A DNA stretch of 64,000 nt from JAGQOZ01 sp041399205 (GTDB lineage Bacteria > Planctomycetota > Planctomycetia > Pirellulales > Pirellulaceae). The DNA lies in NCBI GenBank assembly GCA_041399205.1, contig JAWKTK010000016.1, forward strand, positions 124,001-188,000, read 5' to 3'. Below the pieces are notes generated by a model. It did not search any database, was not told where the DNA came from, and saw nothing but the letters and a program-made list of their open reading frames with translations. How positions within the stretch are numbered: position 1 is the first letter of the stretch; each line of letters begins with the position of its first letter. A program made the translations under genes and the position numbers. This document shows, piece by piece, positions 36,550-47,000 of this stretch.

Positions 36550-37944
36550 TTAGTCTTGTGGTCCAAAGTATTGGTTTTGGTTAATGGGTGCCGTTACTTT
36601 TTGCCGCAACAAGTCGGCTCGATTGGCAAACAACGGACTGATCTCCACTTGTACTCCATTGGCAACAGCCGCGCCGGCCTGTTTCATCATTTCGGTATGC
36701 TTGGCCAGAATGGCTGCACGAGCTGTCTCGGGCGTGTCCTTGGCTGCACCGGACGCATTCTTGAGCGGAGCGAACGCGTCTGCTTCGTCCACTTCGACCA
36801 CAATGGCGTTTTGAGCCGAAGGTAATAGATCGAAGATGAATCGTTCAAACTTGATTGCGTTGGGCGAATCAGGTTCGACCAGCTGCCCCGATTCGTCTAC
36901 AAACGGCACCTTTTTGTTCGCTCGATGAAACGGCAACGAAGACGCTTCCGCGGCACATCGCACCAAGAAATCCGTCTCCATCACATGCACGGCAATGCTG
37001 CCGGCCCACAACAGCAAGTCACCATCGGCGGATCGTTTTTGCGCGGCTGCGGATGGCAAATCACTGTATTCAATGATCATGGTTTTTCCGTCCACCGTCA
37101 CCACGTTGCCGACTTTTTCTTCTGGATCGGTTTTGCAGATGACTTGCGTGGTGATTTCCGACTTGGATAACAAATGATAGCCGGTCGTCACCGCATCACA
37201 GATGGACACGATGGGATTGTCCACTTGCAAGTAGAACAACTGCTGGATTCCTCGACGCTGTGCGTCTGCCAAGCACCCCGACTTTTCAAAAGCCGCCAAC
37301 ATGCCGCCATGCCCGTCGGGATTGACAAAGACTTCTGACTTGGACGCCAATAACAACTTTCCCGTTGTCGCGTCGACGGCCGGCATGGTCCCCTGGCAGA
37401 AGACAAAGAAATCTTCGCTGGGCAGGCCAAAGTTATTGTGCTGTTCAAAAAAGGCAACCGTTTCATCGTGCGTTGCCGGGCTGGTCATCAGGTACAACGG
37501 AATTCGCTGGGCGTATTGTGCGGACAGTGCCAGAATCTGTTCGACATGCATTTGGAACAAGGAACGATTCGATAGCGGACCTAGTTGATACATGCCCTTG
37601 GGATGTGGAAAACCGAGTCGAGTTCCTTGGCCGCCGGCAACCAGGATCACGCCGAGTCTGCCGTTGCCGAGTGCCGCTTCTCCTGCGGCGCGAGCTGCTT
37701 CCTGCGAAAACGGATTGTCGCCGCGCAGCCGAAACGCGGTCGGCGAATTCGCTCGAGCCGCCAGATCACCCCAATCTTCTTGGTGCGAATCGTCCTTCAC
37801 CAACGATCGCATCAATTCAAAGTCAATCTGGTCGATCTGATGCGACAGCTGTCGTTGTTCGGTCGGCGCAAGTTGGTCCCAAAATTGCAAAAGATGCTGC
37901 TGGGCGAACGGTGCCAAGCGGTTTTCCAGTGTGGTCTTATCCAT
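36550..37944 (-). CDS. UDPGP-family pyrophosphorylase (UDP-GlcNAc/UDP-sugar type)
   Basis: 464 residues. The active-site loop VAGGQGTRLGFPHPKGMYQL and the later FVFCQGTMPAVD, PDGHGGMLAAF, YLQVDNPIVSICDA and AHVMETDF-like IAVHVMETDFLVRCA mark the eukaryote-type UDPGP family, which covers UDP-N-acetylglucosamine and UDP-glucose pyrophosphorylases. The full length and the QVDNP element favour the UDP-N-acetylhexosamine subgroup. These enzymes join UTP and a sugar 1-phosphate to make the activated sugar. GGGAGAGA precedes the start. It is first in the group with manC and ruvX. The exact sugar cannot be fixed by reading alone. Confidence 0.88.
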   Translation of the reverse strand: MDKTTLENRLAPFAQQHLLQFWDQLAPTEQRQLSHQIDQIDFELMRSLVKDDSHQEDWGDLAARANSPTAFRLRGDNPFSQEAARAAGEAALGNGRLGVILVAGGQGTRLGFPHPKGMYQLGPLSNRSLFQMHVEQILALSAQYAQRIPLYLMTSPATHDETVAFFEQHNNFGLPSEDFFVFCQGTMPAVDATTGKLLLASKSEVFVNPDGHGGMLAAFEKSGCLADAQRRGIQQLFYLQVDNPIVSICDAVTTGYHLLSKSEITTQVICKTDPEEKVGNVVTVDGKTMIIEYSDLPSAAAQKRSADGDLLLWAGSIAVHVMETDFLVRCAAEASSLPFHRANKKVPFVDESGQLVEPDSPNAIKFERFIFDLLPSAQNAIVVEVDEADAFAPLKNASGAAKDTPETARAAILAKHTEMMKQAGAAVANGVQVEISPLFANRADLLRQKVTAPINQNQYFGPQD

Positions 37945-38207
37945 CGAAGTCTCTCCCTAGGTGATGCGTTACGATTGCAGCTCCGCCGCTAACGATTCCA
38001 TCCGTTTACCCACAGATAACACAGGAAACACAAAGCAGGAAACAGGACAAAAATGGTGACGTACGTAAAAACCGACGTCCAAAAGTGGCGGGGCCAGCGA
38101 GCCATGATTACTGTCTAAATTCAAGAAAGGATAGGTCAGGCATTCATCATCGAACACGAAGCAACGCGTACATCGAGGTCCGCAGCGTGCCGATACAAAC
38201 GCCAAAA

Positions 38208-39031
38208 TCAGGACAATTCCGAATTGTAGGGCGTAGCGAAGAATGCAACAACGACACTTACCGGTTCTGTCGGTTTCTCGATTCTCGCGTCCAACCGCAC
38301 ACCTTGCGGCAATCGCTGGCCAATCGTCACGTTCGCATCTGGCCCGTCCACCTGTTCCATATCCACCTGGGGTATCACATCAAATGGCGGGTGAAACAGC
38401 ACATGTGCCGAACGGGTCGTCTGGCCCGATGCAAATGAAATCCGAACGGTCCCTTCGATGCTGTGAGCGTCCCCGTCCGTACAAACTTTGATCTGCATGA
38501 TACAGTTTTGGTCCAGCGGCTCGTCGTGCGAAGATGCTTCAATCCTTTCGGAATGGAAGGTGTGGACCACGGTCGACGGTGTTGCGAACCGATTTTGCCA
38601 GAATCGCAAGAAACCACTTTGCCACCAAAATGTGCCTACGGCGGTTAGGCCCATCGCCAGCAAGACAAATCGAAGCCAGCCGCTTGGCATCAAGCTGACC
38701 ACGGCAATCAACGCGGCCACGGTGCCCAATTCAAATGCGATTGCTAGGCCAATTCGCGTTCGATCCGTAGCAAACAGATTCAGCAACCATTGACGACGTA
38801 GTTGTTGCGCTACCCACCCCGTCAGTACCAATAGCAACAAGGACACCAGCCAACCGTGATAGTTGGCCAGGGCGGCGATGACGACGATGCTATTCGATCC
38901 AGGACTTGCGAAATGGCAAAAATGCTGTTCGCGAACAACCACGAAACAATCATGGAAATTGTCACGCCACGCAGCAAACCGGTGCGCCGAGAATTTCGAA
39001 TCCACTCGTTCGCCGGCGCCCATTCTGTCAC
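38208..39031 (-). CDS. Uncharacterised multi-pass membrane protein, one probable frame break
   Basis: The first 47 residues (MTEWAPANEWIRNSRRTGLL, then GVTISMIVSWLFANSIFAIS) are in one frame and the rest (SIVVIAALANYHGWLVSLLL onward) in another, joining at about 38893 by one missing base in the AA of CGAATAGC. Restored length is about 275 residues. Four hydrophobic segments lie near residues 20-45, 48-75, 95-120 and 120-140. The C-terminal 140 residues form a soluble domain (CIMQIKVCTDGDAHSIEGTV, VDMEQVDGPDANVTIGQRLP). I do not recognise the family. It is 93 bp downstream of metK, with a terminator hairpin between, so it is probably transcribed separately. Confidence 0.6.
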
Positions 39032-39057
39032 AACATTTCACCTTCACATTGGACACA

Positions 39058-39097
39058 AGAAAAAACGCTTGTGCCGAACCGTTGTCACAAGCGTTTT
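39058..39097 (-). terminator. Intrinsic terminator after metK
   Basis: On the minus strand AAAACGCTTGTG pairs with CACAAGCGTTTT over 12 bp with a 12-base loop, followed by a run of six T residues. It lies 28 bp beyond the metK stop. Confidence 0.85.
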
Positions 39098-39124
39098 GAA
39101 GAATTCGAACAGACCAATTCGCGG

Positions 39125-40285
39125 CTACGAAACCAGCTTGGCCAATTCTGACGCGCGATCGGTTTTTTCCCAGCTGAATTCATCTCGACCAAAATGACCG
39201 CCGTAAGATGTCTTGCGGAAAATCGGCTTACGAAGATCCAAGTATTCGATGATGCCGCGAGGTGTCAGCGAAAAGAACTCGCGAACCGCCGCGCAGATCT
39301 TATCATCCGCCACTTTGCCCGTGCCTTCGGTATCCACATGCACGCTGACCGGTTCGGAAACACCAATCGCATACGCGAGTTGGACTTCGCAACGATCAGC
39401 AAGGCCAGCGGCAACAATGTTCTTAGCGACATGACGAGCCATATACGCGGCGCTGCGATCTACCTTGGTCGGGTCCTTGCCGCTGAACGCGCCACCGCCG
39501 TGGCGTCCCCAACCACCGTAGGTATCGACAATAATCTTGCGTCCGGTCAAACCACAGTCGCCGTGAGGACCACCCACGACAAAACGCCCCGTCGGGTTGA
39601 TGTGATACTTGACTTCGCCCGTAACCAAATCTGCAGGTAGCGATGGCTTGACCACGTTTTCAATGACAAACTTGCGAATTTCGTCATTTTCGACCGCAGG
39701 AGCATGCTGCGTCGACACCACCACCGTGTCAACTCGCAACGCCTTCGAACCATCGTATTCAATGGTCACTTGGCTTTTGCTGTCGGGACGAAGCCAGTTA
39801 ACTTCGCCTTTTTGACGAGCTTCCGTCAGGCGATTCAGGATGCGGTGGGACAACGCAATCGGCATCGGCATCAATTCCGGCGTGTCGTTGCACGCGTAAC
39901 CAAACATCAACCCTTGGTCACCAGCGCCAACATCCTTGCCAGCGGTGGCATCGTCGTTTACACCCTGAGCGATATCGGGGCTTTGGCGATCGATCGAAAC
40001 CATGACCGCACATGTGTCAGCACAGATTCCCATTTCATCGTCGGTATAGCCAACATCGCGAATGACGCCTCGAATGACATCTTGGTAATCGATCACCGCC
40101 TTCGTAGTGATCTCGCCCGCCACGATGGCAATTCCCGTGGTAACCATTGTTTCGCAAGCGACACGACTGGCCGGATCTTGCGTCAGCAACGCGTCTAAAA
40201 TGCCATCGGAAATCTGATCCGCCAGCTTGTCTGGATGGCCCATACTTACGGATTCACTGGTGAATAGATACTTGCCAGATGCCAC
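39125..40285 (-). CDS. metK: S-adenosylmethionine synthetase
   Basis: 386 residues. It makes SAM from methionine and ATP. Signatures are complete: ESVSMGHPDKLADQISDGIL (ATP and magnesium site), GAGDQGLMFGYACND, the hexapeptide GGAFSGKDPTKVDRSAAY, and the C-terminal EYLDLRKPIFRKTSYGGHFG. The start is GTG at 40285 with AGAGGAG upstream; no ATG fits. No SAM-riboswitch-like structure is evident in the 127-bp gap from waaA. A terminator hairpin lies just downstream. Confidence 0.97.
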   Translation of the reverse strand: MASGKYLFTSESVSMGHPDKLADQISDGILDALLTQDPASRVACETMVTTGIAIVAGEITTKAVIDYQDVIRGVIRDVGYTDDEMGICADTCAVMVSIDRQSPDIAQGVNDDATAGKDVGAGDQGLMFGYACNDTPELMPMPIALSHRILNRLTEARQKGEVNWLRPDSKSQVTIEYDGSKALRVDTVVVSTQHAPAVENDEIRKFVIENVVKPSLPADLVTGEVKYHINPTGRFVVGGPHGDCGLTGRKIIVDTYGGWGRHGGGAFSGKDPTKVDRSAAYMARHVAKNIVAAGLADRCEVQLAYAIGVSEPVSVHVDTEGTGKVADDKICAAVREFFSLTPRGIIEYLDLRKPIFRKTSYGGHFGRDEFSWEKTDRASELAKLVS

Positions 40286-40412
40286 GACCGATTACTCCTC
40301 TCAGAAAAACAACAAGCAGAACGCTTGCCAATCGTTACTACCAAACCCCACACTATACCGGTTGGACGTGGACCTTGGCAACAAGGCGTGTCGCGACGCA
40401 AAAACGCGACAA

Positions 40413-41756
40413 TCAGGCTGATTTCCGCCATACGACGGTCTCGTCCACCGCAGCGTCAACGCATTGGATCCAGGGCCCGAGCACATCGCACGTCCGCCCC
40501 AAGGCTCCTCGATTTTCCAGAACTAATGCTTGTGCTCGCTTTCCCAGCTTTTGGCGATACGATTCGTCCTGGAGGCAGCGTTCGACAAACGATGTCAATT
40601 CGTCATCATTGGCGACCACCTGCGCCGCGTCGGCCTGGAGCAAGAGATGGACGATGTCGCGAAAATTTCGAGTATTCGTGCCGAAGGAAACGGCTGCGCC
40701 GTAGGCCGCTGGTTCCAGCATGTTCTGACCGCCTCGTTTGCCCAAGCTTCCTCCCACGAAGGCAATGTCCGCCGTGCCCCACCAAGCGTTCAATTCGCCG
40801 ATGGTATCGACCAGCAAGACCGCATTGCGATCCAATGCATCGGAATCCTTCAGCTGTGAACGCCGCACCACCAATGCACCCGCGGCTTGCATGCTACGTT
40901 CTGCTTCGTCAAAGCGTTCTTGATGACGAGGAACCACGATCAAGCGTAGCGCAGGATACAACGGCTGCAGTTCCAGAAATGTGCGCACGGCCAGTTCTTC
41001 TTCCGGATCCTGCGTGCTACCCGCCAGAAAGACGATGTCGTGGTCACTTCGCTGTAGCAGGTTGTTCATTTGACACGTACGAGGGTTGGTGCGGTCCGTA
41101 ACCGCTCCGTCAAACTTCATGGATCCCGTCACGTGCACTCGTTGACTAGGCACGCCCATGTGCACAAAGCGTCGAGCGTATTCCGTTGACTGCGCGGCCA
41201 CGACGTCCAGCTTTGCAAAGATCGAGCATAGAGGCCATTTCAGTCGGCAATAGCCACGAAAGCTGGCTTCGCTCAGGCGACCATTGACTACCGCCACGGC
41301 AATCTGGTGTTGCTTGCATTGCGAAATCAATTGCGGCCAGATTTCTAGTTCGCCCAAGACCAGAACGCTCGGGCGCAAGCGGCGAATGGCATTCTTGACG
41401 GCCCAGGAAAAATCGAGCGGGCAATAAAAAGTCGATAGCTGCGGGAATTTCTTTTGGGCCAGTTCAAAACCGGTGACCGTGGTTGTGGAAACGACGAATT
41501 CGTGTTCCGGATACCTTTCTTGCAGTGCCTCTACCAAATGGGCCAACAAATTGATTTCGCCCACACTGACTCCGTGCAGCCAAATGCACGGTCGATTCGA
41601 TTGGCGAATGGGCACAAAGCCCAAGAACTTCTGACTCCAACCGTGTCGATACTTTCCGGTTCGCCACGCGGCCCACAGCAGAAAGGGAGAAACAATCACC
41701 AGCAGCAACGCATAGATTGAATTGAGTACCGCGCTGCGAATGACATTTTTCCACAT
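40413..41756 (-). CDS. waaA: 3-deoxy-D-manno-octulosonic acid (Kdo) transferase
   Basis: 447 residues. WaaA adds Kdo to lipid A at the inner membrane. The N-terminal hydrophobic segment (SIYALLLVIVSPFLLWAAWR) is the membrane anchor, followed by CIWLHGVSVGEINLLAHLV, which carries the acceptor-side Glu of the GT30 family, and STTTVTGFELAQKKF. The nucleotide-sugar side has PSVLVLGELEIWPQLISQ, VTGSMKFDGAV, LAGSTQDPEEELAVR, VVPRHQERFDE, and ADIAFVGGSLGKRGGQNMLE. This points to LPS with Kdo in the organism. AAAGGAA precedes the ATG. secA lies 114 bp upstream and metK 127 bp downstream. Confidence 0.95.
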   Translation of the reverse strand: MWKNVIRSAVLNSIYALLLVIVSPFLLWAAWRTGKYRHGWSQKFLGFVPIRQSNRPCIWLHGVSVGEINLLAHLVEALQERYPEHEFVVSTTTVTGFELAQKKFPQLSTFYCPLDFSWAVKNAIRRLRPSVLVLGELEIWPQLISQCKQHQIAVAVVNGRLSEASFRGYCRLKWPLCSIFAKLDVVAAQSTEYARRFVHMGVPSQRVHVTGSMKFDGAVTDRTNPRTCQMNNLLQRSDHDIVFLAGSTQDPEEELAVRTFLELQPLYPALRLIVVPRHQERFDEAERSMQAAGALVVRRSQLKDSDALDRNAVLLVDTIGELNAWWGTADIAFVGGSLGKRGGQNMLEPAAYGAAVSFGTNTRNFRDIVHLLLQADAAQVVANDDELTSFVERCLQDESYRQKLGKRAQALVLENRGALGRTCDVLGPWIQCVDAAVDETVVWRKSA

Positions 41757-41870
41757 GGGATTCCTTTCCCGGTGTGATACACCATACGTCGACGAATCGG
41801 ATCCTTGTGCATCAACGACGGTTATGACAACAGTCTCAAGATTCGCCGCGAGTCGTATGCGACTGCGTGT

Positions 41871-44800
41871 CTATCGATTTTTCAAGCAACAGTTCTTGTA
41901 CTTCTTGCCGCTGCCACAGGGACAGGGATCATTCCGACCGACTCGTTCGCCCCGATTGCGAATGGTTTCGATCGCTTCTTCCTTGGACTGTGAATTTTCA
42001 ATTGCCTGCTGCTGTTCAGACGCAATTTCGCTGGTGCTGGGCGCTTCGGCGTGGCTGGCCTTGGTTTCTACCCACGTGGAACCGACAAATCGTTCATCCA
42101 GCTGTTCCATCCGAAAGATCAGATCGGTCACTCGTTGACCAATGGAACTCCACATCTGTTCAAAATTCTTCCGGCCTTCTCGTTTGTATTCCACCTTGGG
42201 GTCCACTTGAGCGTAGCCTACCAAACCCACGGCACTGCGCAGGTGATCCATGGCCAACAAATGATCTTTCCAAGCGGTGTCGACAATTTGCAGCAATAGC
42301 GAACGTTCCATGCGACGAATTTCCGGGCGATAACGTTCTTCGACGGCAAAGCTGAGTCGATCTTCCAACGAGTCTCGATCGAGTTCGGCGATTTCGTCTT
42401 CGGAAATTTCTGCTTTCAACGTCTCCTTGGCCCAGGACGACAATGATTTGAGCGAACCGTTGCTGGTCACATCCTTGGCCTTGGCTTGTGGCGGACATTT
42501 GTCAAACAAACGTTCCACTTTGGACTTGGCTTCAGTCAGTACTGCTTCGGCTGTTTTGACACACGCTTGGCTATGTTCCAGCAGCATGTCGCGAACTTCT
42601 TCTCGCTGCTTGGCTTTGACCGCATCGGCGTCTAATTCCACATTGAAGCGTTGCCGAGCCCATTCGACGATACCTTGTCGATCAAAACGAGGTGCACCGC
42701 TGGAGTCGCGCGAAGTGTAACGATACATTCCCGCCATCACGGGATATTCGTACTCTTTGGCTTCGTACGCATCAAACGCCTTTTGCTTTACCGTTTCCTT
42801 GATTTTGGCCGGTTCGTCCGAATCAAAATCGGACGGTGACATTTCAAACCCAAACTTATGATGTACCCAAGCACAGACGGTGCGAATAGAGAAATCGTCT
42901 TTCAGGAAGTCTTCGCCTGGAGACAGGTCCTGCTTCTGAACGACCTCGCGGACTTTTTCAATCAGAAACTGGTCGACCATTTGACGACCGGCGTTTTTGA
43001 GATCACGGTCGCGAATATTCAGGCCCCATTTGGTATCCACAAACTTGGCCAAGGCACCCCAGTTCCATTCCGATTCCTCTTCCCCGTCGGGCAGGTTTTC
43101 GTCAATGGCGTCCAGAATTTCACTTTCGGCCAATCGTTCTGCTTCATCTTTGGCAATGCGTTCTGCGGCTTGGATATCGGTGCCGCGGAAATCTTTTGCA
43201 TCCAATGTCACGGATAACTGATGGCTGGCCCAAGCAGCAAAGGTCTCCGTGCCGTAGTTGGGCATCAACACGCCGGAAAGATTCTCTTCCACCTGGGAAT
43301 GGATCATGTCGGCGATCAGTTCCTTGCAGTTCACGCCTTCCAGGATCGCTTGCCGATACGAATAAACCTTCTTCCGCTGCTCGTCCATGACTTCGTCATA
43401 TTCCAGCAGGTTCTTACGCACTTCAAAGTTGCGTTCTTCCACTTTCTTCTGAGCGGATTCGATGCGGCGGTCACCATGGGACTTTCAATGGCGTCGCCTT
43501 CTTCCCAGCCTCCCCAGCGTTTGAGTACTTTTTCTACCCATTCGCCGGCAAAGATGCGCATCAGGTCGTCTCGTAGCGAAAGATAAAACCGGCTACTACC
43601 TGGATCGCCTTGTCGACCACAACGTCCGCGAAGCTGCAGGTCAATTCGTCTGGCTTCGTGCCGTTCGGTGCCGATGACATGCAGACCGCCCAGCGATTTC
43701 ACAAATTCGCCTTCTCGCTTCATGCCTTCGCGTTCGTCAATTTCGTCGACCAGCGCGTCCCATTCTTCTTGCGGGACGTCCAAACGAGTTGCATATTTGT
43801 CTTGCAAAATGGCCCAGGCCATGGTTTCTGGGTTACCGCCCAAAATGATGTCGGTACCTCGTCCGGCCATGTTTGTGGCGATGGTCACCGAGCCAATGCG
43901 TCCAGCTTGCGCCACAATTTCGGCTTCTCGTTTGTGCTGTTTGGCGTTCAGCACTTCATGCTTGATGCCTCGTCGATCCAGCAGGCTGGAAAGCAATTCA
44001 CTTTTTTCGATCGAAGTCGTACCAACCAGCACGGGCCGACCTTTTCGCTGGATTTGGCCGATGGAGGAAAGTTCGAACGTGCGTTTCTCTTTGCTTTCCC
44101 GAGGCTGGAATAGAATCGAATGTTCGTCTTCTTTCAAAATCGTGCCGGTCAGCTCTTCCTTGCTCACGGTCAAGCGATCGAATTTGTGCGTCAGTTCAAT
44201 TTCGTCGGCAATGGCCCTGTATTTTTCTTCTTCCGTACAGTAGATCACGTCGGGATGTTCAATCCGCTGCAGTCCTCGATTCGTCGGAATCTCAATCACG
44301 TCCAATTTGTAGATCTTGTAGAATTCTGACGCTTCCGTCATGGCCGTTCCGGTCATGCCGCAGATCTTGTCGTACAGCTTGAAGAAATTCTGTAGCGTGA
44401 TGGTGGCCAGCGTCTGCGATTCTTCCTTGATCTTGACGCCTTCTTTGGCTTCCACCGCTTGATGCAAACCGTCGCTCCATTGCCGACCGTCCATCAGTCG
44501 ACCGGTGAATTCATCCACAATGATGATGCGACCTTCTTTGATGACGTAGTTCACATCCTTCTTGTACAGATAGTGCGCCTTGAGCGAATTGTCGATCAAA
44601 TGCGGCCACTCCATGTTGCCTGCGGTGTAGAAACTTTCCACGCCTGCCAAACGTTCTGCTTGACGTACGCCGGCATCGGTGAGACCTACGTTGTGGTCCT
44701 TTTCGTTGACTTCAAAATGTTCGCCCTTGATCAATTGCCGAGCAATCTTGTCGGCTTCGGCGTATTTGCGGACGTTGTCGTGCGCCGGGCCGGAAATGAT

Positions 44801-45556
44801 GAGCGGGGTTCGAGCTTCATCGATCAAGATATTGTCGACTTCGTCAATAATGGCGAAATTGAGTCTACCTTGTGACTGTTGAAACTGTTTTTGGAATCGG
44901 TCATCACCTCGTGCCGCCGGTCGCATGTTATCGCGAAGATAATCAAACCCAAATTCATTATTCGTGCCGTAGGTGATGTCGCAGGCATACGCTTTTTGAC
45001 GTTCGCCCACCGGCATGTCGCTTTGAATGGCTCCGACGGTTAAACCCAGGCCCATATACAATGGCGCCATCCATTCCATATCACGTCTCGCCAGATAGTC
45101 GTTCACCGTAATAACATGAACACCCTGGCCCGGAATGGCGTTCAGGTAGGCCGGCAGCGTGGCAACCAACGTTTTTCCTTCGCCCGTGACCATTTCCGCG
45201 ATAGCGCCGCTGTGTAGGACCATGCCGCCAATCAATTGCACGTCATAGTGACGCATGCCCAAGAATCGCTTGCCACCTTCGCGGCAAACGGCAAACGCTT
45301 CTACCAAAATGTCATCCAGGGTTTCGCCGGATGCCAGCCGTTCTCGGAATTTTTGCGTCTGTTGACGCAGTTCTTCTTCCGATAGGGCTTCATATTTTGA
45401 TTCCAGCGCATTGATAGCGTCGATTTTTGGTTGCAATCGCTTAACGTACCGAGCATTCTGCGAACCAAAAATGGCGGTCAAACCGCGTTCAAAACGTCGA
45501 GCGGCACCGCCGAAGACAATGCCCAATATTTCCCAAATGCGTTCCAGCAAATCCAT
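41871..45556 (-). CDS. secA: Preprotein translocase ATPase SecA, one probable base deletion and a long insert
   Basis: SecA drives Sec-dependent export. Walker A is in MVTGEGKTLVATLPAYLNA and Walker B in NFAIIDEVDNILIDEARTPL; GRGTDIILGGN is the second nucleotide-binding element, and the C-terminal SEC-C zinc motif RNDPCPCGSGKKYKNCCLKN is intact. The frame is broken at about 43475: GDAIESPMVT continues as RIESAQKKVEERNFEVRKNL only if one C is restored in ACCGCC (to ACCCGCC). As SecA is single-copy and essential this is almost surely a sequencing error. Restored length is about 1228 residues, against 830-900 in most bacteria; the extra 250 or so lie in the helical wing/scaffold region between KELIADMIHSQVEE and RRMERSLLLQIVDTAWKDHL. 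I chose the ATG at 45556 over a TTG three codons earlier. Confidence 0.95.
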
Positions 45557-45905
45557 AATGACCAACGCCCTAGAAGGAACGGGCGTCCCAAAATAAAAGA
45601 TGAACGACAGGTCGGAACCGACTGTCGATTTTGTACGAATGATCGTAAGCCTTTTCAGCGTCGTAGATTATAACGATATGAAAAGGGGGTCAACTCCGCT
45701 TCTCCGGCCCATTCGAACCAAGCGAAACTGCCACTTCGGCACGCTGCCCCAACGAAAACGACCATCTTATGCAAATCTCCTGCCAGACTTCGCCTTGGTC
45801 GTTCGCCTTGGTCGTTCGCCCTGTGCTTGTCGCGTGACTGGTGAAACCGCTATTCTCTGGTTGGGAATGGCATAATTTTGCGTCGTTTGGGTAAATGAAA
45901 AAACT
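45557..45905. other. Divergent intergenic region between secA and the MBL hydrolase gene
   Basis: About 350 bp; it should hold both promoters. A short direct repeat, CGCCTTGGTCGTT, occurs twice in tandem near 45791-45816. No gene is supported here. Confidence 0.45.
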
Positions 45906-46730
45906 GTGACAAGAAGTATCTTCACAACCGATATCACGGGACAAATAGTCGTTTTGGGGACCGGAACGTCGGTTGGCGTCCCGATGATTGGCTGTGACTG
46001 TGCTGTCTGTCACAGCACTGATAGCAAGAACAATCGCACACGTTGCTCCGTTTTATTCGGATTACCTCAAGGCGTGCTGCTGATCGATACGCCTCCGGAA
46101 CTTCGCATTCAATTGCTACGAGAAAAAATCGGCGTCGTACATGCGGTGGCCTTTACGCACGAACATGCCGACCACATTTTTGGGCTGGATGATCTGCGAT
46201 TATTTCAGTTTTATCTTGAACGTCCGGTTCCCTTATTTTGTGAAGCCACGGTGGAAGACCGCATCCGCAAAGCGTACGACTACGCGTTTGACACAGTAGA
46301 AAAGACACATGCGGGTGCCGCACCCAAGCTGGAAATTCATAGCATTGCCACGTCGCCTTTTCAGGCCCTGGGCGCCACCATCACGCCAATTCGTTTGCAA
46401 CATGGGCCTCGGTTTGAGGTTCTTGGATTCCGAATCGGCAACGTGGCGTACTGTACGGACACCAACTTCATACCGGACGAAAGTTGGCCTCGGCTGGAAG
46501 GGCTGGACGTGTTGATTTTGGATGCCCTGCGAACGAAACCGCATCCCACTCATTTTTGTTTGGACGAAGCGGTCGATGTGGCGAATCGAATTGGCGCGAA
46601 GCAAACCTACCTGACGCACCTTTCGCACGAATTTGACTATGCAGCCACCAACCAACTATTGCCGGATCACATTCAATTGGCGTACGACGGCCTACGGATT
46701 CCACTGAGCGGCCCAATTTCTGTAGTTTAA
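45906..46730 (+). CDS. Metallo-beta-lactamase fold hydrolase (PhnP-like)
   Basis: 274 residues from a GTG at 45906. The N-terminal VVLGTGTSVGVPMIGCDCAV with the CDCAVC cysteine pair is typical of PhnP-type phosphodiesterases of the MBL fold. The dinuclear metal motif HEHADH is in FTHEHADHIFGLDDLR, and the later His in LTHLSHEFDY and the Asp in AYCTDTNFIP complete it. PhnP cleaves cyclic ribose phosphates in phosphonate breakdown, but no phn genes are near and members of this family act on various cyclic or phosphodiester substrates, so the substrate is unassigned. Confidence 0.85.
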   Translation: MTRSIFTTDITGQIVVLGTGTSVGVPMIGCDCAVCHSTDSKNNRTRCSVLFGLPQGVLLIDTPPELRIQLLREKIGVVHAVAFTHEHADHIFGLDDLRLFQFYLERPVPLFCEATVEDRIRKAYDYAFDTVEKTHAGAAPKLEIHSIATSPFQALGATITPIRLQHGPRFEVLGFRIGNVAYCTDTNFIPDESWPRLEGLDVLILDALRTKPHPTHFCLDEAVDVANRIGAKQTYLTHLSHEFDYAATNQLLPDHIQLAYDGLRIPLSGPISVV

Positions 46731-47000
46731 TGCTTGGTCAAAACAATTCGGCATTGCGCCAGAATTTGATGGACAAGCGGTGTGGCGGTCGAGATAATAT
46801 CGTCTGTTGTCGCCATGCATCGGTGTCTGTTCGATGTTCACTTGTGTGACTCGTTCGAATCAATATTTCTTTGTCGGCAGCGCGGAACAAAATTGAGGTC
46901 GCTCGTTCCCATCTCAGTTGCGATACAAAAACGGAAAAACGATTGTTCGCGTACTGTGATGGCGAATTCATTTCGTGAATCGGTTTTTAGGAGCAATGCC

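Noticed and set aside
40286..40412. SAM riboswitch upstream of metK
   Set aside because: No conserved SAM-riboswitch core or long stem was visible in the short 127-bp gap; this was looked for by eye only.
45690..46013. 107-codon minus-strand frame overlapping the MBL gene start
   Set aside because: It overlaps a well-supported gene on the other strand and has no family features.
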